A stretch of DNA of 64,000 nucleotides from Lamellibrachia satsuma (GCA_033239005.1 BSQZ01000051.1:4664684-4728683), one strand, 5' to 3'; counted from the stretch's first letter, positions 45,206-57,529 are shown. The notes: generated from the sequence alone by a model not told the origin. Program-made: numbers and translations.

Positions 45206-45827
45206 TGCGAATTGCTATTATATGAACTATTTTCCTGAATATGGTGAAGTAAATGTTAGAGTGTATATATACGAATTGCATCGACAAGTTATGCAATAAT
45301 AGTATCCAAGTGTGGTGTGGGAGCCCACATTGGAAGTTTATTGTTAGGCATGGGGCATGACCAGGTTATGCAATAATTGTACCCATGATGTTTTCGCTTT
45401 TGGCGTGGTACATTATATTAAAAGGGGTATCAACGTAATGGGACCGTCCACGACACGTTCGTCGTCTCCAAGTCATGTTGACGGCCGACTTACGGAGCGT
45501 TCAGCCGACTGTTCAACTGCCTTCCCCGCGCGCGCGACACCAGTGCGTCCGCACGAGCTATCGTCACGACACGTTAGCCGTCGTCACGACACGTTAGCCG
45601 TCTCCACGACATATTGCCGGCTGACATACTGTACGTCCAGCTGACCGTTCAACTGTCTTCCCCGTGTGTGACACCAGAGCGTCCGCGTCAGCCGTCGTCA
45701 TGAAACATCGCCGTCTCCACGATCTATTGACATCTGGCTTACTATCGTCCAGCCGACAACAACCTCGACATCACTGCGGTCGAACGTATTCTGCTGCCGG
45801 TGAGATTATGTGACCGCCCAGCAAACA
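45206..45827. other. Region with GC-richer ACGACACG repeats
   Basis: At 45440-45770 short motifs (CGTCACGACACGTTAGCC, GTCCACGACACGTTC, CGTCTCCACGA) recur in a locally GC-richer stretch. A 95-codon frame (45357-45644) is probably a by-product of the repeats. Confidence 0.5.
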
Positions 45828-46555
45828 CATAACATTTTTATAACATTTGATAAAGGTTATATACATGTTATAACGAAAACATTTTTCAATAACATTTCGT
45901 AAATGTAAATAAAATGTTATGTAAAATTTCAGAAACATCATACAGATGTTTTAAGATAACGTAATTTTACAGTTTTCAGTGATGTTTTTAAAACATCATT
46001 AAAACATTCCCATCAAACACAATAATGTTTTAAAAACATCAGAAAAATGTTTCCTCAAATGTCATAATAATGTATTTTTAATGTTATAATGATATCAAAA
46101 TGTGCTATCTTGGAAACATTTGAAAAACATTTTTGAACAATATTTTTTTAAAACTTTATATATAACATCATGAAAACATGTTTGACAAAGGAACCTAAAC
46201 ATCACAAAAATGTTATTTTAATGTTGTATTAAAAATGTCACTTTGAAAGGTATAAGAAAAGCTTTGATTTTATGGCTGAGCCCAGCAAACACAATACTGT
46301 TTTAAAAACATCAGAAACATTTTTCCTCAAATGTCATAATAATGTTTTTTTAATGTTATAATGATATCAAAATGTGCCGACTTGAGAACATTTGAAAAAC
46401 CATTTTGAACAATGTTTTATTAAAACATATATATAACATCATAAAAACATGTTTGACAAAGGAACATAAACATCACAAAAATTTTATTTTAATGTTTTAT
46501 TAAAAAATTCACTTTGAAAGGTATCAAAAAACCTTTGATTTTATGGCTAAACCAT
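45828..46555. repeat. AT-rich CAGCAAACAC/AACATTTT repeat element, tandemly duplicated
   Basis: The element begins CCAGCAAACACATAACATTT. Further heads at 46011 (CATCAAACAC) and 46283 (CAGCAAACAC) open two copies with a 272-bp period, both running through ATGTCATAATAATGT and AAACCTTTGATTTTATGGCT-like ends. The interior is dense in AACATT/AATGTT inverted motifs and could fold into many hairpins. Similar CAGCAAACAC repeats are common in aquatic animal genomes, where I recall them as non-autonomous elements. No coding content. Confidence 0.75.
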
Positions 46556-46664
46556 ATCGGTCCGTCAAATATACCTGGAAAAGCTTTGTTTCATGATGAT
46601 GACCATGTCACATTTATGGATTGATTTTTAGTGGGCCATCATTTACATATACTGTGACATCCAA

Positions 46665-47100
46665 AGTTCTATAAAATATACAAGTAAAAGCTTGGTTTCC
46701 TTTTCAAGTAATCCAAGTTGAAGCATTGATTATGATCATATCAGCTTTAGTTTGATATGACGCGGCTTACCAGTATCAGGGCCTTGAAATATTGAAAGTG
46801 AATCACTGTAGCTCACTGCTGTGTTTGCAGTGTGCTCTGAGTACAACCATGTACATTCGTGGAACGTGACCTGATTCCTTGGCATGACCAGCACAAAGCC
46901 CGGCTCAGTGGCCTTGGCATCATTCAAGTTTATCTCCATAGAGAGGGTGGAACCACACCTTCAGTATATCCACAGTAACAACTTTGGTAAGTCAGGAACT
47001 AGAATTTGACAGGATCTAGAATTACAAGAATTAGATATTTCAGTAAATTAGATTATATATTAAGATACGTAATAAATTTTTTATTGGAAAACTGGACACC
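46665..47100. repeat. Duplicated exon-like cassette, copy 2
   Basis: Partner of 42590-43060. It shares the same conserved block ending TTTG|GTAAGTCA at 46984. The plus frame differs from copy 1 in three codons within 24. The minus frame is open further here (46939-46736: NDAKATEPGFVLVMPRNQVT, FHECTWLYSEHTANT), which gives slight weight to minus-strand coding in this copy. Confidence 0.7.
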
Positions 47101-47708
47101 CCCTTTTTTGTGGATCCGATCAGTTGTACTTAGTTGCTTAGTAGCTTTTTTACAGCACTCACATCTTTCAGAAGGTACTAGAAACAGCGGTCGCCAAAAA
47201 CTTAGTCATAGTAAAGACATAGTAAAGGGAAACTTGCAGAAAATAAAATATAGACGCCCAACAGTTGTACTTAGTTTCCGACGAAAGACCAATCTGGAGA
47301 GGACTTATTGCGAACTAGGTGAGCAGTCATAGTCGCAACCACAGCTGACAGCGAGAGAGAGGCAATATGCATTTTACTACATTTAACAGCCAGTGCATCC
47401 TTTCTCCGTTCTCTCAAATCTGTTTGCCTGTCAGGGAAATTCTTCAATATTAACTTACTAGTACAAACATTCTCAATTCTTTTAGACAAATGGTCGTTTA
47501 TTACAAGGAAATGCTTCTAAATAAACTGCCAAAGCATCGTTCTTTTTTCTGGAAAATAGATTGTTTTAAATGGTATAGCAGCTTTCTGTCAGTTAAAAAA
47601 AAATTCTAAATTAAGTTATTTTGTAATTTCTGTAAAATATTATAATGACCAAATTACAACACTGACTGATATGTATTGCCTGTATAGACTTGATGTCATC
47701 ATTCCAGG

Positions 47709-47880
47709 TGCCTCCATCAAACCTCAGTCACAAAAGTCAGTACGCAACATGACTACATCAGTGGACGACACAGAGCCTTTCGATTACACAACAATTGACG
47801 TACCAGCAGTAAAGACGTCACGACAGGACGGCGTCGGTGTCACCTGGGACAAACCACACAGAGGATGAGAACATCGACAG
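47709..47880 (+). other. Candidate coding exon
   Basis: Bounded by ATTCCAG and GACAGC|GTAAGT. The best frame reads GASIKPQSQKSVRNMTTSVD, DTEPFDYTTIDVPAVKTSRQ and DGVGVTWDKPHRG, then a stop 10 bp before the donor. If it is real the protein ends here, or one frameshift exists. The family is not recognised. Confidence 0.4.
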
Positions 47881-47904
47881 CGTAAGTTCTTGACTCATGC
47901 TGAT

Positions 47905-48240
47905 TATTGCACTCACAGCCAAGACAGTCTTTACGCAGACATTACAGCTTACTTGAAGTGTAAAGGGATTATTGTACTCACAGCCAAGTCAGTCTTTATT
48001 CCGACATTACAGCTGACTCGAATTGAAAAATTATTCTTCCACTCACATACCAGTGAGTCTTTATATAGGTCATACAACTGACTCAAAGTGTCAATTAATT
48101 ATTGCACTCACATACCAGTGAGTCTCTATACAGATATAACAGCTGACTTGTAGTGTAAAGTGATTTATTTTTGCGCTCGCAACCCGGTTAGTCTTTCACG
48201 GACATTACAGCTTACTAGAAGTGTAAAGAGCTCTCTTGCT
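47905..48240. repeat. About 66-bp tandem repeat, 5 copies
   Basis: Units share TTGCACTCAC, CAGTCTTTA, AGACATTACAGCTGACT and AGTGTAAAG, with 20-25% divergence. Confidence 0.85.
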
Positions 48241-48450
48241 CTTGCATTAAAAACACGCGGGAAGGAGTTGTAGACCGAACTGCCCCAGGTATATGGGTAG
48301 CTGTCTTGCACCAGGGGGCACCAAGATGGCTTTTTGGGGTATTTTTACTGCTGCAAATGTTGATCCTTTTATGGTCGTCGGCACACTGCTTCAAATATTC
48401 ATCCTATCATTCCACTAGTATTCAACAGATGTGTAATATAGATGTAATGT

Positions 48451-48787
48451 TTGGTCGAATTATATATATTTTTGGAATGGAACCATTGGTTGATTCAGAC
48501 AGAAAAGGAAGCATTTAAGCAGACATGTTTTCTTACGCCTATGTGTAACAAGATATTTGTAAAAAAAATGTGTAACATATTCACATGGCCTGCATTAAAA
48601 GAAACTGTAGAAAATTTGACCCATTCATTGATTGGCTTTTGGGATGATGAAATGAAGACATCTGTTAATATCATTGCAGACACAATGGGTCAGCTCTTTA
48701 CTCCATCTCTCGTGAGTAGTACGTCACCACGAAGAAGTGAGTTGGTTGTTGTGCATCAATCAGCTGAGATTTTCCCAGAAGCTTATG
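48451..48787 (+). other. Candidate coding exon with a strong donor
   Basis: The frame NHWLIQTEKEAFKQTCFLTP, then WPALKETVENLTHSLIGFWD, DEMKTSVNIIADTMGQLFTP and SELVVVHQSAEIFPEAYG ends exactly at a consensus donor, TATG|GTAAGTGAG (48788). Composition is protein-like and Lys/Glu helical. The upstream border is uncertain (GATTCAG at about 48500 is one option). No family recognised. Confidence 0.45.
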
Positions 48788-49179
48788 GTAAGTGAGCAAG
48801 GAATATATATTTAGACTGAATTAATATTACACAATTAATTATTTCAATACTATGCGGGAAAGTTCATTTTGGCAAAAGTGTACCCTGTACATGAAAACGC
48901 CCACATACAAATGTATTTATTATTACCTTTGTTAAATTTAATTTATATAAATGTTATAACTTATTGTATTACTAAAAAAAATACCGTTGCAGTCGACGGT
49001 CCAACATAATGAAGATATTGCCATATGGTTTCTCCTGGAAGTGTTTAAGGACAATCAATGCAGACTGTTCTGGCGACACAGCAAATGATCAAGTGTTGAC
49101 TGAATTAATACCATTCAGTGAACCATGTGTAGGTGTTAAATCTGTTATTGACCAGACTTGAGCAGATCTACACACTGGG

Positions 49180-49650
49180 TATTGGGTCCAGGAAGTGTAT
49201 GGAAGGAGACCATTTTCTTGCTGAAGCTATCTGCCGCATTTGATACCATTGATCACAGGACAACTTATTAAAAGTGTGTCAATGTGGTGTGGCATATCTG
49301 GAACAGAGCTGGTTCTCATAATATTTAACTGATAGATGCAAAAGAATGAAGATAGCGAATTGTTTCTCAGCTACGCTCCCTACTTCACGTAATGTTCCTC
49401 AGGGTGTTTCACTCTCTACGCTACTCTACTTGGCTCAGTTATCCAATGTCACAACTTGGATCACCAAGTGTATGCTAATAAATCACAGACCTATGCTATT
49501 TTGACTACATGAGATACAAATCACTTCCAAAACTAGCTCAGGGATTGTCTCCACAAAATCTTCCATTGGATGACAGTGACCACATTAAAGTTAAATGCAA
49601 GTAAATCCGAGTTAGTTATTATTGGTGTGGTAAATTTTGCATGTCTATTT
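49180..49650 (+). pseudogene. Ancient LINE reverse transcriptase relic
   Basis: Three RT motifs survive in order, in broken frames. FLLKLSAAFDTIDH (about 49215) holds the first Asp, NVPQGVSLSTLLYLAQL (49391) matches NVPQGSVLGPLLF, and KLNASKSELVIIG (about 49585) matches the post-YADD KLN..K.E..IIG. YADD itself is destroyed (YANKSQTYAILTT-like near 49472). The pattern SAAFDTIDH fits L2/Rex-type LINEs. Older than the other LINEs in the window, judging by decay. Confidence 0.8.
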
Positions 49651-52600
49651 GAATCGATTAGGTGCGCACAATATGTTGCAAGACGTTTCCTTATGTGTCA
49701 GACTTTAGATTGCATGTAGAGAAGCACAGTAAAATCAAAACGTGTGGAAAGCATTAGCTTAACAGTGTCGCCTGGCTGTTCTTCGATGAGAACAAATTTG
49801 CATGTTTGCTGGAGTGCCATAAAACACTAATATTATATAGCCTTTTTGTTTAGGGAGTGACGTAGAGTGATATAATGAAAGCATTGATTTACTAAAATGC
49901 AAGGAAGGACATCAACGTAATAATTTACATGTAATTGATTACGGATTGACAGACGTTTGCTACGATGACAACAAAACTGATGCCGGTTGACCAACTAATG
50001 CGAATCGAGAATAATAACCTGAATCTGAATATGTAATGATCGATGTACGTTTGTTTAAAAAATAAGAGTCCAATGACGTGAGTGACACTTAGCATTATCT
50101 GCTATTTGGTTGCACCTCCTATCGGTCGCTGGAGAGACCAATCCACAGTCACCGGGTCTCTTATGGTTACATATCGAGCAGCTCTCAGGGGAGAGATTTG
50201 TCGGCCCCCAGACCTTCCTGTAGTTCTCCAGCCAAACTACTGACAATCCCTATATGTCGAGCTTGTAACCTCCTATGACAACACGACAACCCGTTTATAT
50301 AGTAGGAAAATCTATTTAGCTGAATTTGTGGTGTGAACTCTTGAAACAGGTTAACTTTACATTTAACTGATATAACAACTACTAATTAAACAATTTAGTT
50401 AAATAGAATGTTTCTTATATGGCATAGTTCATGTTGTAATGCTGCAAAGTGTATAACATGCATAAATAATATTACTAGTCTATGTTATTGATATTGAATT
50501 ATGCAGATCTAGTTGTGAAATTATGCGCATGCGCCGGAAGTGATCACTCTAAGATGGCGTCTACTAGAACGTTGGCCGTGTAATTGATATCAACAACCCT
50601 ACAAAACCCTGTCTTAGGAATACAACACACTCCAAGTGGAAAAGGTTTATTATATTGGCAATAGTATCATCGAACAGTTGTGATAACTGGCACGTCTGTT
50701 TATTATCTATGCATCTAGCAATTCCCACCGCCGTTACTTTGTTAACTGTTACGTTAGCCAACAATAAGCCAAAACGCATAGAAAGTGTCTCGTCTCCTTG
50801 CCAGCAACAATCTAGCCAAATTTTCGTGCGACTAAGACACAGTCATGAGTTGCATCAGAAGCAGAAAAACATAGTTGTCACTAATAAGTAATCTGTCCCA
50901 ATACATTAATCAAAACTCCATATGAAATGATCAATCGTTTGTAGAATTAATAAAATATGTATCAGAATTAAAACCATATCAAATATGTGTACTCCGTAGT
51001 ATAGATATTATTTATCTACAAAGCCAAACAATGTTTATACACAAACCTTCCGCATTCTGGTAGGTCACAAAGTCCCTGTTTATAATGCTCCTTTTGTTAG
51101 TAGCTGTCTCGAATCATCTCTTTCTTCACCAATTTCGTCCGACTGGCTGTCAACGCAATGCATTTCTACCTATCTAGATGAGATCAGCTTTTACATAGAA
51201 CACCACAGGAAGCACGCAGCGTGTGCTATTGATATACAACGTATGTTGAAGCAGATAACATGCACTCCAACACGGATGTTGCTCACGAAATGCTATCTTG
51301 CACACTCCTCCATATTTCTCCAATTGATCATTCTTCGGTCATGGTAGGCCGTACACCGTATACCAATTTTTGGAAGAAGAATCACCAACTTCGCATGGAT
51401 TGCTATATAAGACAGGCTAAATGCAAGAACTCCCCGCATGCTGGCTAGTAAACAGGAATGAACCATTGTGGTCTGTTGTCTGTGCTGGCGGAAGTAATCA
51501 ACGAACTACGACACGCATTGTCCATGCGCTCGGACGGCGTTTTCCTGTTTGCATAACATAATCTATTGCAGCACCACGCCTTGACACCTGTCAACGCCCT
51601 GAATGATTTTGTAATCCTCACTTAGAAGCGCAATTTCTATGTCGCAATTATTCTGGTATCCTAATTGTATCGACACATGCGTGTTGTTCTATTGAGGATA
51701 CGTAATCGTTCTGTTTACAGCAATTTTCTCAACATGGTTACACCAAAAAATAATAGTACGCATCAGTTAGTGTACGTTCAGTGTTCAAAGTGTTTTACAC
51801 TTCACCCCTAGCACACCTGTTCATTCCAACTCCATCTCGACTTCTCTGGGAAGCACTCAGTCATGCTGCAGTTACTGCTCGAAGACCATTCGTACGTATA
51901 ATCACCACTGCATATAGCCAGATACTCATTCATACAAACGAATGAGCTGTGGCAACGTTCGGTGAAACAAATTGCCAAAGCTTCGAAACGGCAGCAAGAC
52001 GGTTCAAGCTAGGGTTTTCACGACTGGGAGCCTGACGTTCTATCTGGAACATTGTCACGCCCCATTCGATGGGAGAGAAGGAGAAGGGTCAGAGAAGAAG
52101 GGAGGAAGGGAGAGGAGGCAGCGCGGGAGGGAGATATGCCGTTTGTTTGTTAATGCAGACATGTACAAGTGTTTAGCAATATTTAATATGGCCATGGTTC
52201 GCACCACGCTGTAGCTTACTCATGCGCGCATCTTGCTGCTAACACTAGTACGAAAAGTAAAATAATAAACCGCGCAAAAACAAATGTTGCAACATAGGCC
52301 TCTATAGCTCAATGCGCATACCAGCTCATATCATGGCATGAGGCTTTTATTAACCGTCGGCAGGGAAGCGTGTCTGCGTATCAGTGTTTGTTACACACGT
52401 GTATCCTGGTACAAAGTCAACACTTGTGTCGCACGCGGTGTCTTTGATGGGGAGCGTTGAATGCTATATCAAAGATGATTGATTGTTTGCTATAATGTTT
52501 ACATGATCTAACGTGTGTCCTGGAACGAAACTAGCATTGGTATCGCATCAAAGAGACGTCGGAGTCGTGCATCAGTGCTTCACTTGACCTGGATGGAGGC

Positions 52601-52726
52601 AGAGTCTTGTAAGAGCAGTTGCTGTAGACGTGGGCGAATGGATGAAGATTGGGTGACGTCGAGCAAGACAAATATGTATTTGGGCAGCGGTTTGATGCTG
52701 CCGAGTGTTGGATTTACAGTGAGCTC
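49651..52726. other. Unassigned DNA
   Basis: No supported gene or element. Frames at 50655-50891, 51260-51448, 51972-52214 and 52515-52739 have no recognisable motif; the 52070-52135 stretch is a purine-rich GAGAAGG tract. Confidence 0.45.
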
Positions 52727-53119
52727 ACAGTTGTTCTAATAAATCAGTATTTGCGCTGAGTAGTAATGGCTTATGTTTTGGTAACCAGATTGATTTGTTT
52801 AATGTTTTTATTTATACTTTCACTGAACATCCTTCTTGTCAAAGGATATTTGATTTTTTATGAGCATGCTGTAGTCAAGAAAAGTACGTCGTTTATATGA
52901 GTACAACCATATGGTAAAATGCATATTGCTCAAACAAAGATACATATGAGAGATTGATTTTGTAAATATTTAGCAAATATTCTATTGAAATAAGCAATTT
53001 ATACACTGCTTATGAAAATGTTGACCATATTATTGGATTTATTAAACATAACTTTTTTTTACCAAACTAACGGTGCTTTTCCTCTTTTATCACTGATGTT
53101 CATGGGTTAAGTTCAGGTA

Positions 53120-54080
53120 AAATATTGTCGTTTCACTCTTTCTGTTTTTCTTTACATAGTTTTCTATCGGCTGCCCCCTCTCCATCTTTCATCTTCCTCC
53201 TCTCCATCTTTCATCTTCCCCCGATCTTCTCATATCCCACCTCACGCAGTTCTTCGATCTTAGCTGTTCGTTCCCCTTTTCTTGCATCCTTGATGTTTTT
53301 TCACCTTTTTCTTCCACTCTCTTTACTAGTATGTCTGCATCCATGCTTACCATGTGGCCTGCCCATTACAACTTGCTTCTCACCAATCTTCCGGTTGAAC
53401 TGTTTTGTTGCATCACATATTTCGTCAGGTCGTTCATCTTTATTTCGTCAACCCTCTTTTTTCATGTTATTCGACAAAACCAGAACCAACTTTCAGCTGC
53501 TGTTGTTGTTCTGTCAACGCCACTGTCTCCTGATACAGATTAAGGCATGCTTGTGTAACACAAGCTCTCAGGACTTTCCTTTTCAGCTTTTTCAAAATGT
53601 TTCTGTCCAACATGACTCCCCCTTCCTATCCCTGAGCATTCGCTCCGTGTTGTATCCAGGATCGCATTTCTACCTCTGAATGCTCATCCTCATTAACCAT
53701 TCCTCCAACTTACGCAAAGCCATCCACTTGGTTGAACTCCTTATCATCCAAACTAATGTTCAAGTCCTCTATCTGATGTCAAACCCGCATCTCTTCTGTC
53801 TTCTCCCGGCTCATTATCGGTCCTTCCTTCTTGAACACACCCTTCCATTGCTCCAACACTTCCTGTAGTTCTTGTTTTTTGTCTGCTATCATGGCCAGAT
53901 TGTTTGCATACATCCCCTTCCTGAGAACATCCTTCTTGCTGAACTTCCTGCTGATTAGTGCCACCACCATGATAAAGAGTAAAGGGTAATTTCCTTGCCT
54001 CTAACCGATGTTAACTTTAAACTCTTCCGACAACCCATATCCAACCACAACTCTTCTTTTTGTTCTCAGGAAAATGACAG
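53120..54080 (-). pseudogene. RTE/Nimb-type LINE 3' fragment, unit 1
   Basis: Read on the minus strand from 54080: VVVGYGLSEEFKVNIG, a stop, then IMVVALISRKFSKKDVLRK with MYANN (53899-53910, YADD mutated) and MSREKTEEMRV. After frame changes come the C-terminal blocks LRACVTQA, RRMNDL and LVRSKL-like sequence. This is the RT palm and C-terminal part of a LINE lineage I know from crustaceans and fish. The endonuclease and RT start are missing. Confidence 0.8.
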
Positions 54081-54083
54081 TTC

Positions 54084-54400
54084 TGGGTGTTGCTCGCCAT
54101 GACACAGAACTGACTAAATACAACCAACTCATTACAAAGTCAGACTCCCAGATAAGTACAAAAGGTGTTGGAGTGAACAGGTGAGCCAGGGAGTGAACTG
54201 TTAAGCACGTTGAACAATCCCAGGGAGTTGATACAGTGCTGTGTAAACATAAACATGCCTTTACTTTAGGTCTTTTTACAGGTGCTGCGGCAGCCAGGAA
54301 CAATTTTGGTGGACCGAGAGTGAACAATATCAAGGGTGACTTCAATCGGATCGCGCTTCACTATCCCCACTTTGTGTGTTGGTACAGGTTGGTGTCATAA
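54084..54400 (+). repeat. GGPRVN cassette in array unit 1
   Basis: Contains GTTGAACAATCCCAGGGAG, CTTTTTACAGGTGCTGCGGC and a frame GGPRVNNIKGDFNRIALHYP then HFVCWYR. It is nearly the same as 44990-45205. In unit 2 (55898-56150) the frame is lost after GGPRVNNIKG. Confidence 0.65.
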
Positions 54401-54939
54401 GTAGACATAACCGCCTTGGAAGCAGGCCATTCATGGTGCTCTTGCAAATTCATTGGATTATGAGTGAAACAGACATTGCAAAAACTGTAACAATGAATTG
54501 TGGGGGAGGGGAGAATGTCACATTAGATTGAAAAACTAACTTTTACAGTTGTTCTAATAAATCAGTATTTGCGCTGAGTAGTAATGGTTTATGTTTTGGT
54601 AACCAGATTGATTTGTTTAATGTTTTTATTTATACTTTCACTGTACATCCTTCTTGTCAAAGGATATTTGATTTTTATGAGCATGCTGTAGTCAAGAAAA
54701 GTATAAATGTTAAAATGCATATTGCTCAAACAGAGATACATATGAGAGATTGATTTTGTAAATATTTAGCAAATATTATTTTAAATAATGTTTTTTCTCA
54801 TAAGCAATTTATTCACTGCTTATCAAAATGTTGACCATGTTATTGGATTTATTAAACATAACTATGTTTTACCAAACTAAAGGTGCTTTTGCTCTTTTTT
54901 CACTGATGTTCATGCGTTAGGTTCAGGTAAAATATTGTC

Positions 54940-55875
54940 GAGTCACTCTTTTTGTTTTTTCTTTCCATACTTTTCTATCGGGTGCCCCCTCTCCATCTTT
55001 CATCTTCCCCCTCTGTATCTTTCATCTTCCCCCAACCTTCTCATATTCCACCGCACGCAGTCCTTCGATCTTAGCTGTTCGTTCCCCTTTTCTTGCATCC
55101 TTGATGTTTTTTCACCTTTCTCTTCCACTCTCTTTACTAGTATGTCTGCATCCATCCTTACCATGTGGCCTACCCATTTCACCTTGCTTCTCACCAATCT
55201 TCCTGTTGAACTGTTTTGTTGCATCACATATTTCCTCAGGTCGTTCATCCTTCTTTCGTCAAACCTCTTTGTTCGTGTTATTCGACAAACCAAAACCAAC
55301 CATGCAGCTGCTGTTGTTGTTCTGTCAACGCCACTGTCACCAGATACAGATTAAGGCATGCTTGTGTAACACAAGCTCTCAGGACTTTCCTTTTCAGCTT
55401 TTTCAAAATGTTTCTGTCCAACATGACTTCCTCTACCTTTCCCCAAGCATTCGCTCACTGTTTTATCCTTCATCGCATTTCTACCTCTGAATGCTCATCC
55501 TCATTAACCATTCCTCCAAGTTACACAAAGCCATCCACTTGGTTGAACTCCTTATCATCCAAACTAATGTTCAAGTCCTCTATCTGATGTCAAACCCGCA
55601 TCTCTTCTTTCTTTTACCGGCTCATTATCGGTCCTTCCTTCTTGAACACACCCTTCCATTGCTCCAACACTTCCTGTAGTTCTTGTTTTTTGTCTGCTAT
55701 CATGGCGAGATCGTTTGCATACATCCCCTTCCTGAGAGCATCCTTCTTGCTGAACTTCTGCTGATTAGTGCCACCACCATGATAAAGAGTAAAGGGTCAT
55801 TTCCTTGCCTCTAACCGATGTTAATTTTAAACTCTTCCGACAACCCATATCCAACCACAACTCTTCTTTTTGTTC
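54940..55875 (-). pseudogene. RTE/Nimb-type LINE 3' fragment, unit 2
   Basis: Same content as unit 1, with YAND at the catalytic site. A 99-codon frame (55299-55000) keeps VCRITRTKRFDERRMNDLRK, NSSTGRLVRSKVKWVGHMVR and ILVKRVEEKGEK. Plus-strand frames over this region (Ser/Leu/Phe-rich) are shadows. Confidence 0.82.
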
Positions 55876-56749
55876 TCAGGAACATGACAGTTCTGGGTGT
55901 TGCACGCCATGAAACAGAACTGACTAAATACAACCAACTCATTTAAAGTCAGACTCCCAGATAAGTACAAAATGTGTTGGAATGAACAGGTCAGCCAGGG
56001 AGTGAACTGTTAAGCACGTTGAACAATCCCAATGAGTGGATACAGTGCTGTGTAAACATAAACATGCCTTTACTTTAGGTCTTTTTACAGGTGCTGCGGC
56101 CACCAGGAACAATTTTGGTGGACCGAGAGTGAACAATATCAAGGGTGCAGCTTCTGTCGTTCGTTCTGCCTAACGCCACTTTGTCTGTTGGAACAGATTG
56201 AGTGCATGCATGTGTAGACATAACTCTCATGACTTTGAAGCAGCCATTTAAAATGGTGCTGTTCAAATGACTCATTGTACCTTATGAGTGAAGCATTTGC
56301 TAAAAAGTTGTAACCGGCATGCATTTGTGGGGGAGAATGAATCCTCATTAACCATTAGAAGTTGACAAAGCTATCCACTTGGTTGAACAGTATCTTCCAA
56401 ACTAAATCAGTCCTCTCGCTGAGTAGTAATGGCTTATGTTTTGTTTACCAGATTGACTTGTTTAATGTTTTTATTTATACTTTCACTGTACATCCTTCTT
56501 TTCAAAGGATATTTGATTTTTATGAGCATGCTTTAGTCAAGAAGAGTGCGTCGTTTATATGAGTACAACGATATGGTAAAATGCATATTGCTCAAACAGA
56601 GATACATATGAGAGATTGATTTTGTAAATATTTACCAAATTTATTCAGTGCTTATGAAAATGTTGACCATATAATTGGATTTATTAAAAATAACTTTTTT
56701 TTACCAAACTAACGGTGGTTTTCCTCTTTTTTTTCACTGATGTTCATGG

Positions 56750-57447
56750 GTTAGGTTCAGGTAAAATATTGTCGAGTCACTCTTTCTGTTTTTTCTTTCC
56801 ATACTTTTCTATCGGCTGCCCCCTCTCCATATTTCATCTTCCCCCTCTCCATCTTTTATCTTCCCCTGATGTTCTCAAATCCCACCTCACGCAGTCCTTC
56901 GATCTTAGCTGTTCATTCCCCTTTTCTTGCATCCTTGATGTTTTTCACCTTTCTCTTCCACTCTCTTTACTAGTATGTCTGTATCCATCCTTACAATGTG
57001 GCCTGCCCATTTCACCTTGCTTCTCACCAATCTTCCTGTTGAACTGTTTTGTTGCATCACATATTTCCTCAGGTCGTTCATCCTTCTTTCGTCAACCCTC
57101 TTTGTTCGTGTTATTCGACAAAACCAAAACGAACCTTGCAGCTGCTGTTGTTGTTCTGTCAACGCCACTGTCTCCAGATACAGATTAAGGCATGCTTGTG
57201 TAACACATGCTCTAAGGACTTTCCTTTTCAGCTTTTTCAAAATGTTTCTGTCCAACATGACTCCCTCTACCTTTCCCCGAGCATTCGCTCCCTGTTGTAT
57301 CCGGCAACGCATTTCTACCTCTGAATGCTCATCCTCATTAACCATTCCTCCAAGTTACACAAAGCCATCCACTTGGTTGAACTCCTTATCATCCAAAATA
57401 ATGTTCAAGTCCTCTCTCTGATGTCAAACCCACATCTCTTCTGTCTT
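56750..57447 (-). pseudogene. RTE/Nimb-type LINE 3' fragment, unit 3 (best preserved C-terminus)
   Basis: The 146-codon frame 57345-56905 reads DEHSEVEMRCRIQQGANARG, KVEGVMLDRNILKKLKRKVL and RACVTQACLNLYLETVALTE, then ERRMNDLRKYVMQQNSSTGR and LVRSKVKWAGHIVRM. This is the full conserved C-terminal domain of the family. Its 5' part ends at 57447, so the RT palm present in units 1 and 2 is missing. Confidence 0.85.
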
Positions 57448-57529
57448 CTCGGTCTACAAACCTTTTCTTGTAAATCAATTAATTAAATTAAATTAATTGA
57501 GTTAATTAAATTAACAATTGAAATTAACC

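Larger units (their letters stand above)
52727..57450. repeat. Tandem array of three ~1.82-1.85-kb units
   Basis: Unit starts (ACAGTTGTTCTAATAAATCAG) lie near 52727, 54545 and 56403. The anchor GCTGAGTAGTAATGG occurs at 52755, 54573 and 56418, giving periods of 1818 and 1845 bp. Each unit has an AT-rich head (GAGCATGCTGTAGTCAAGAA), then a minus-strand LINE fragment; the first two also carry the GGPRVN cassette. Unit 3 ends early, near 57448. The units are diverged by several percent. Confidence 0.9.

Noticed and set aside
53125..57421. Repeated Ser/Phe/Leu-rich plus-strand frames of 60-184 codons, resembling membrane proteins
   Set aside because: They are antisense to the LINE C-terminal coding sequence, where the minus strand shows clear family motifs.
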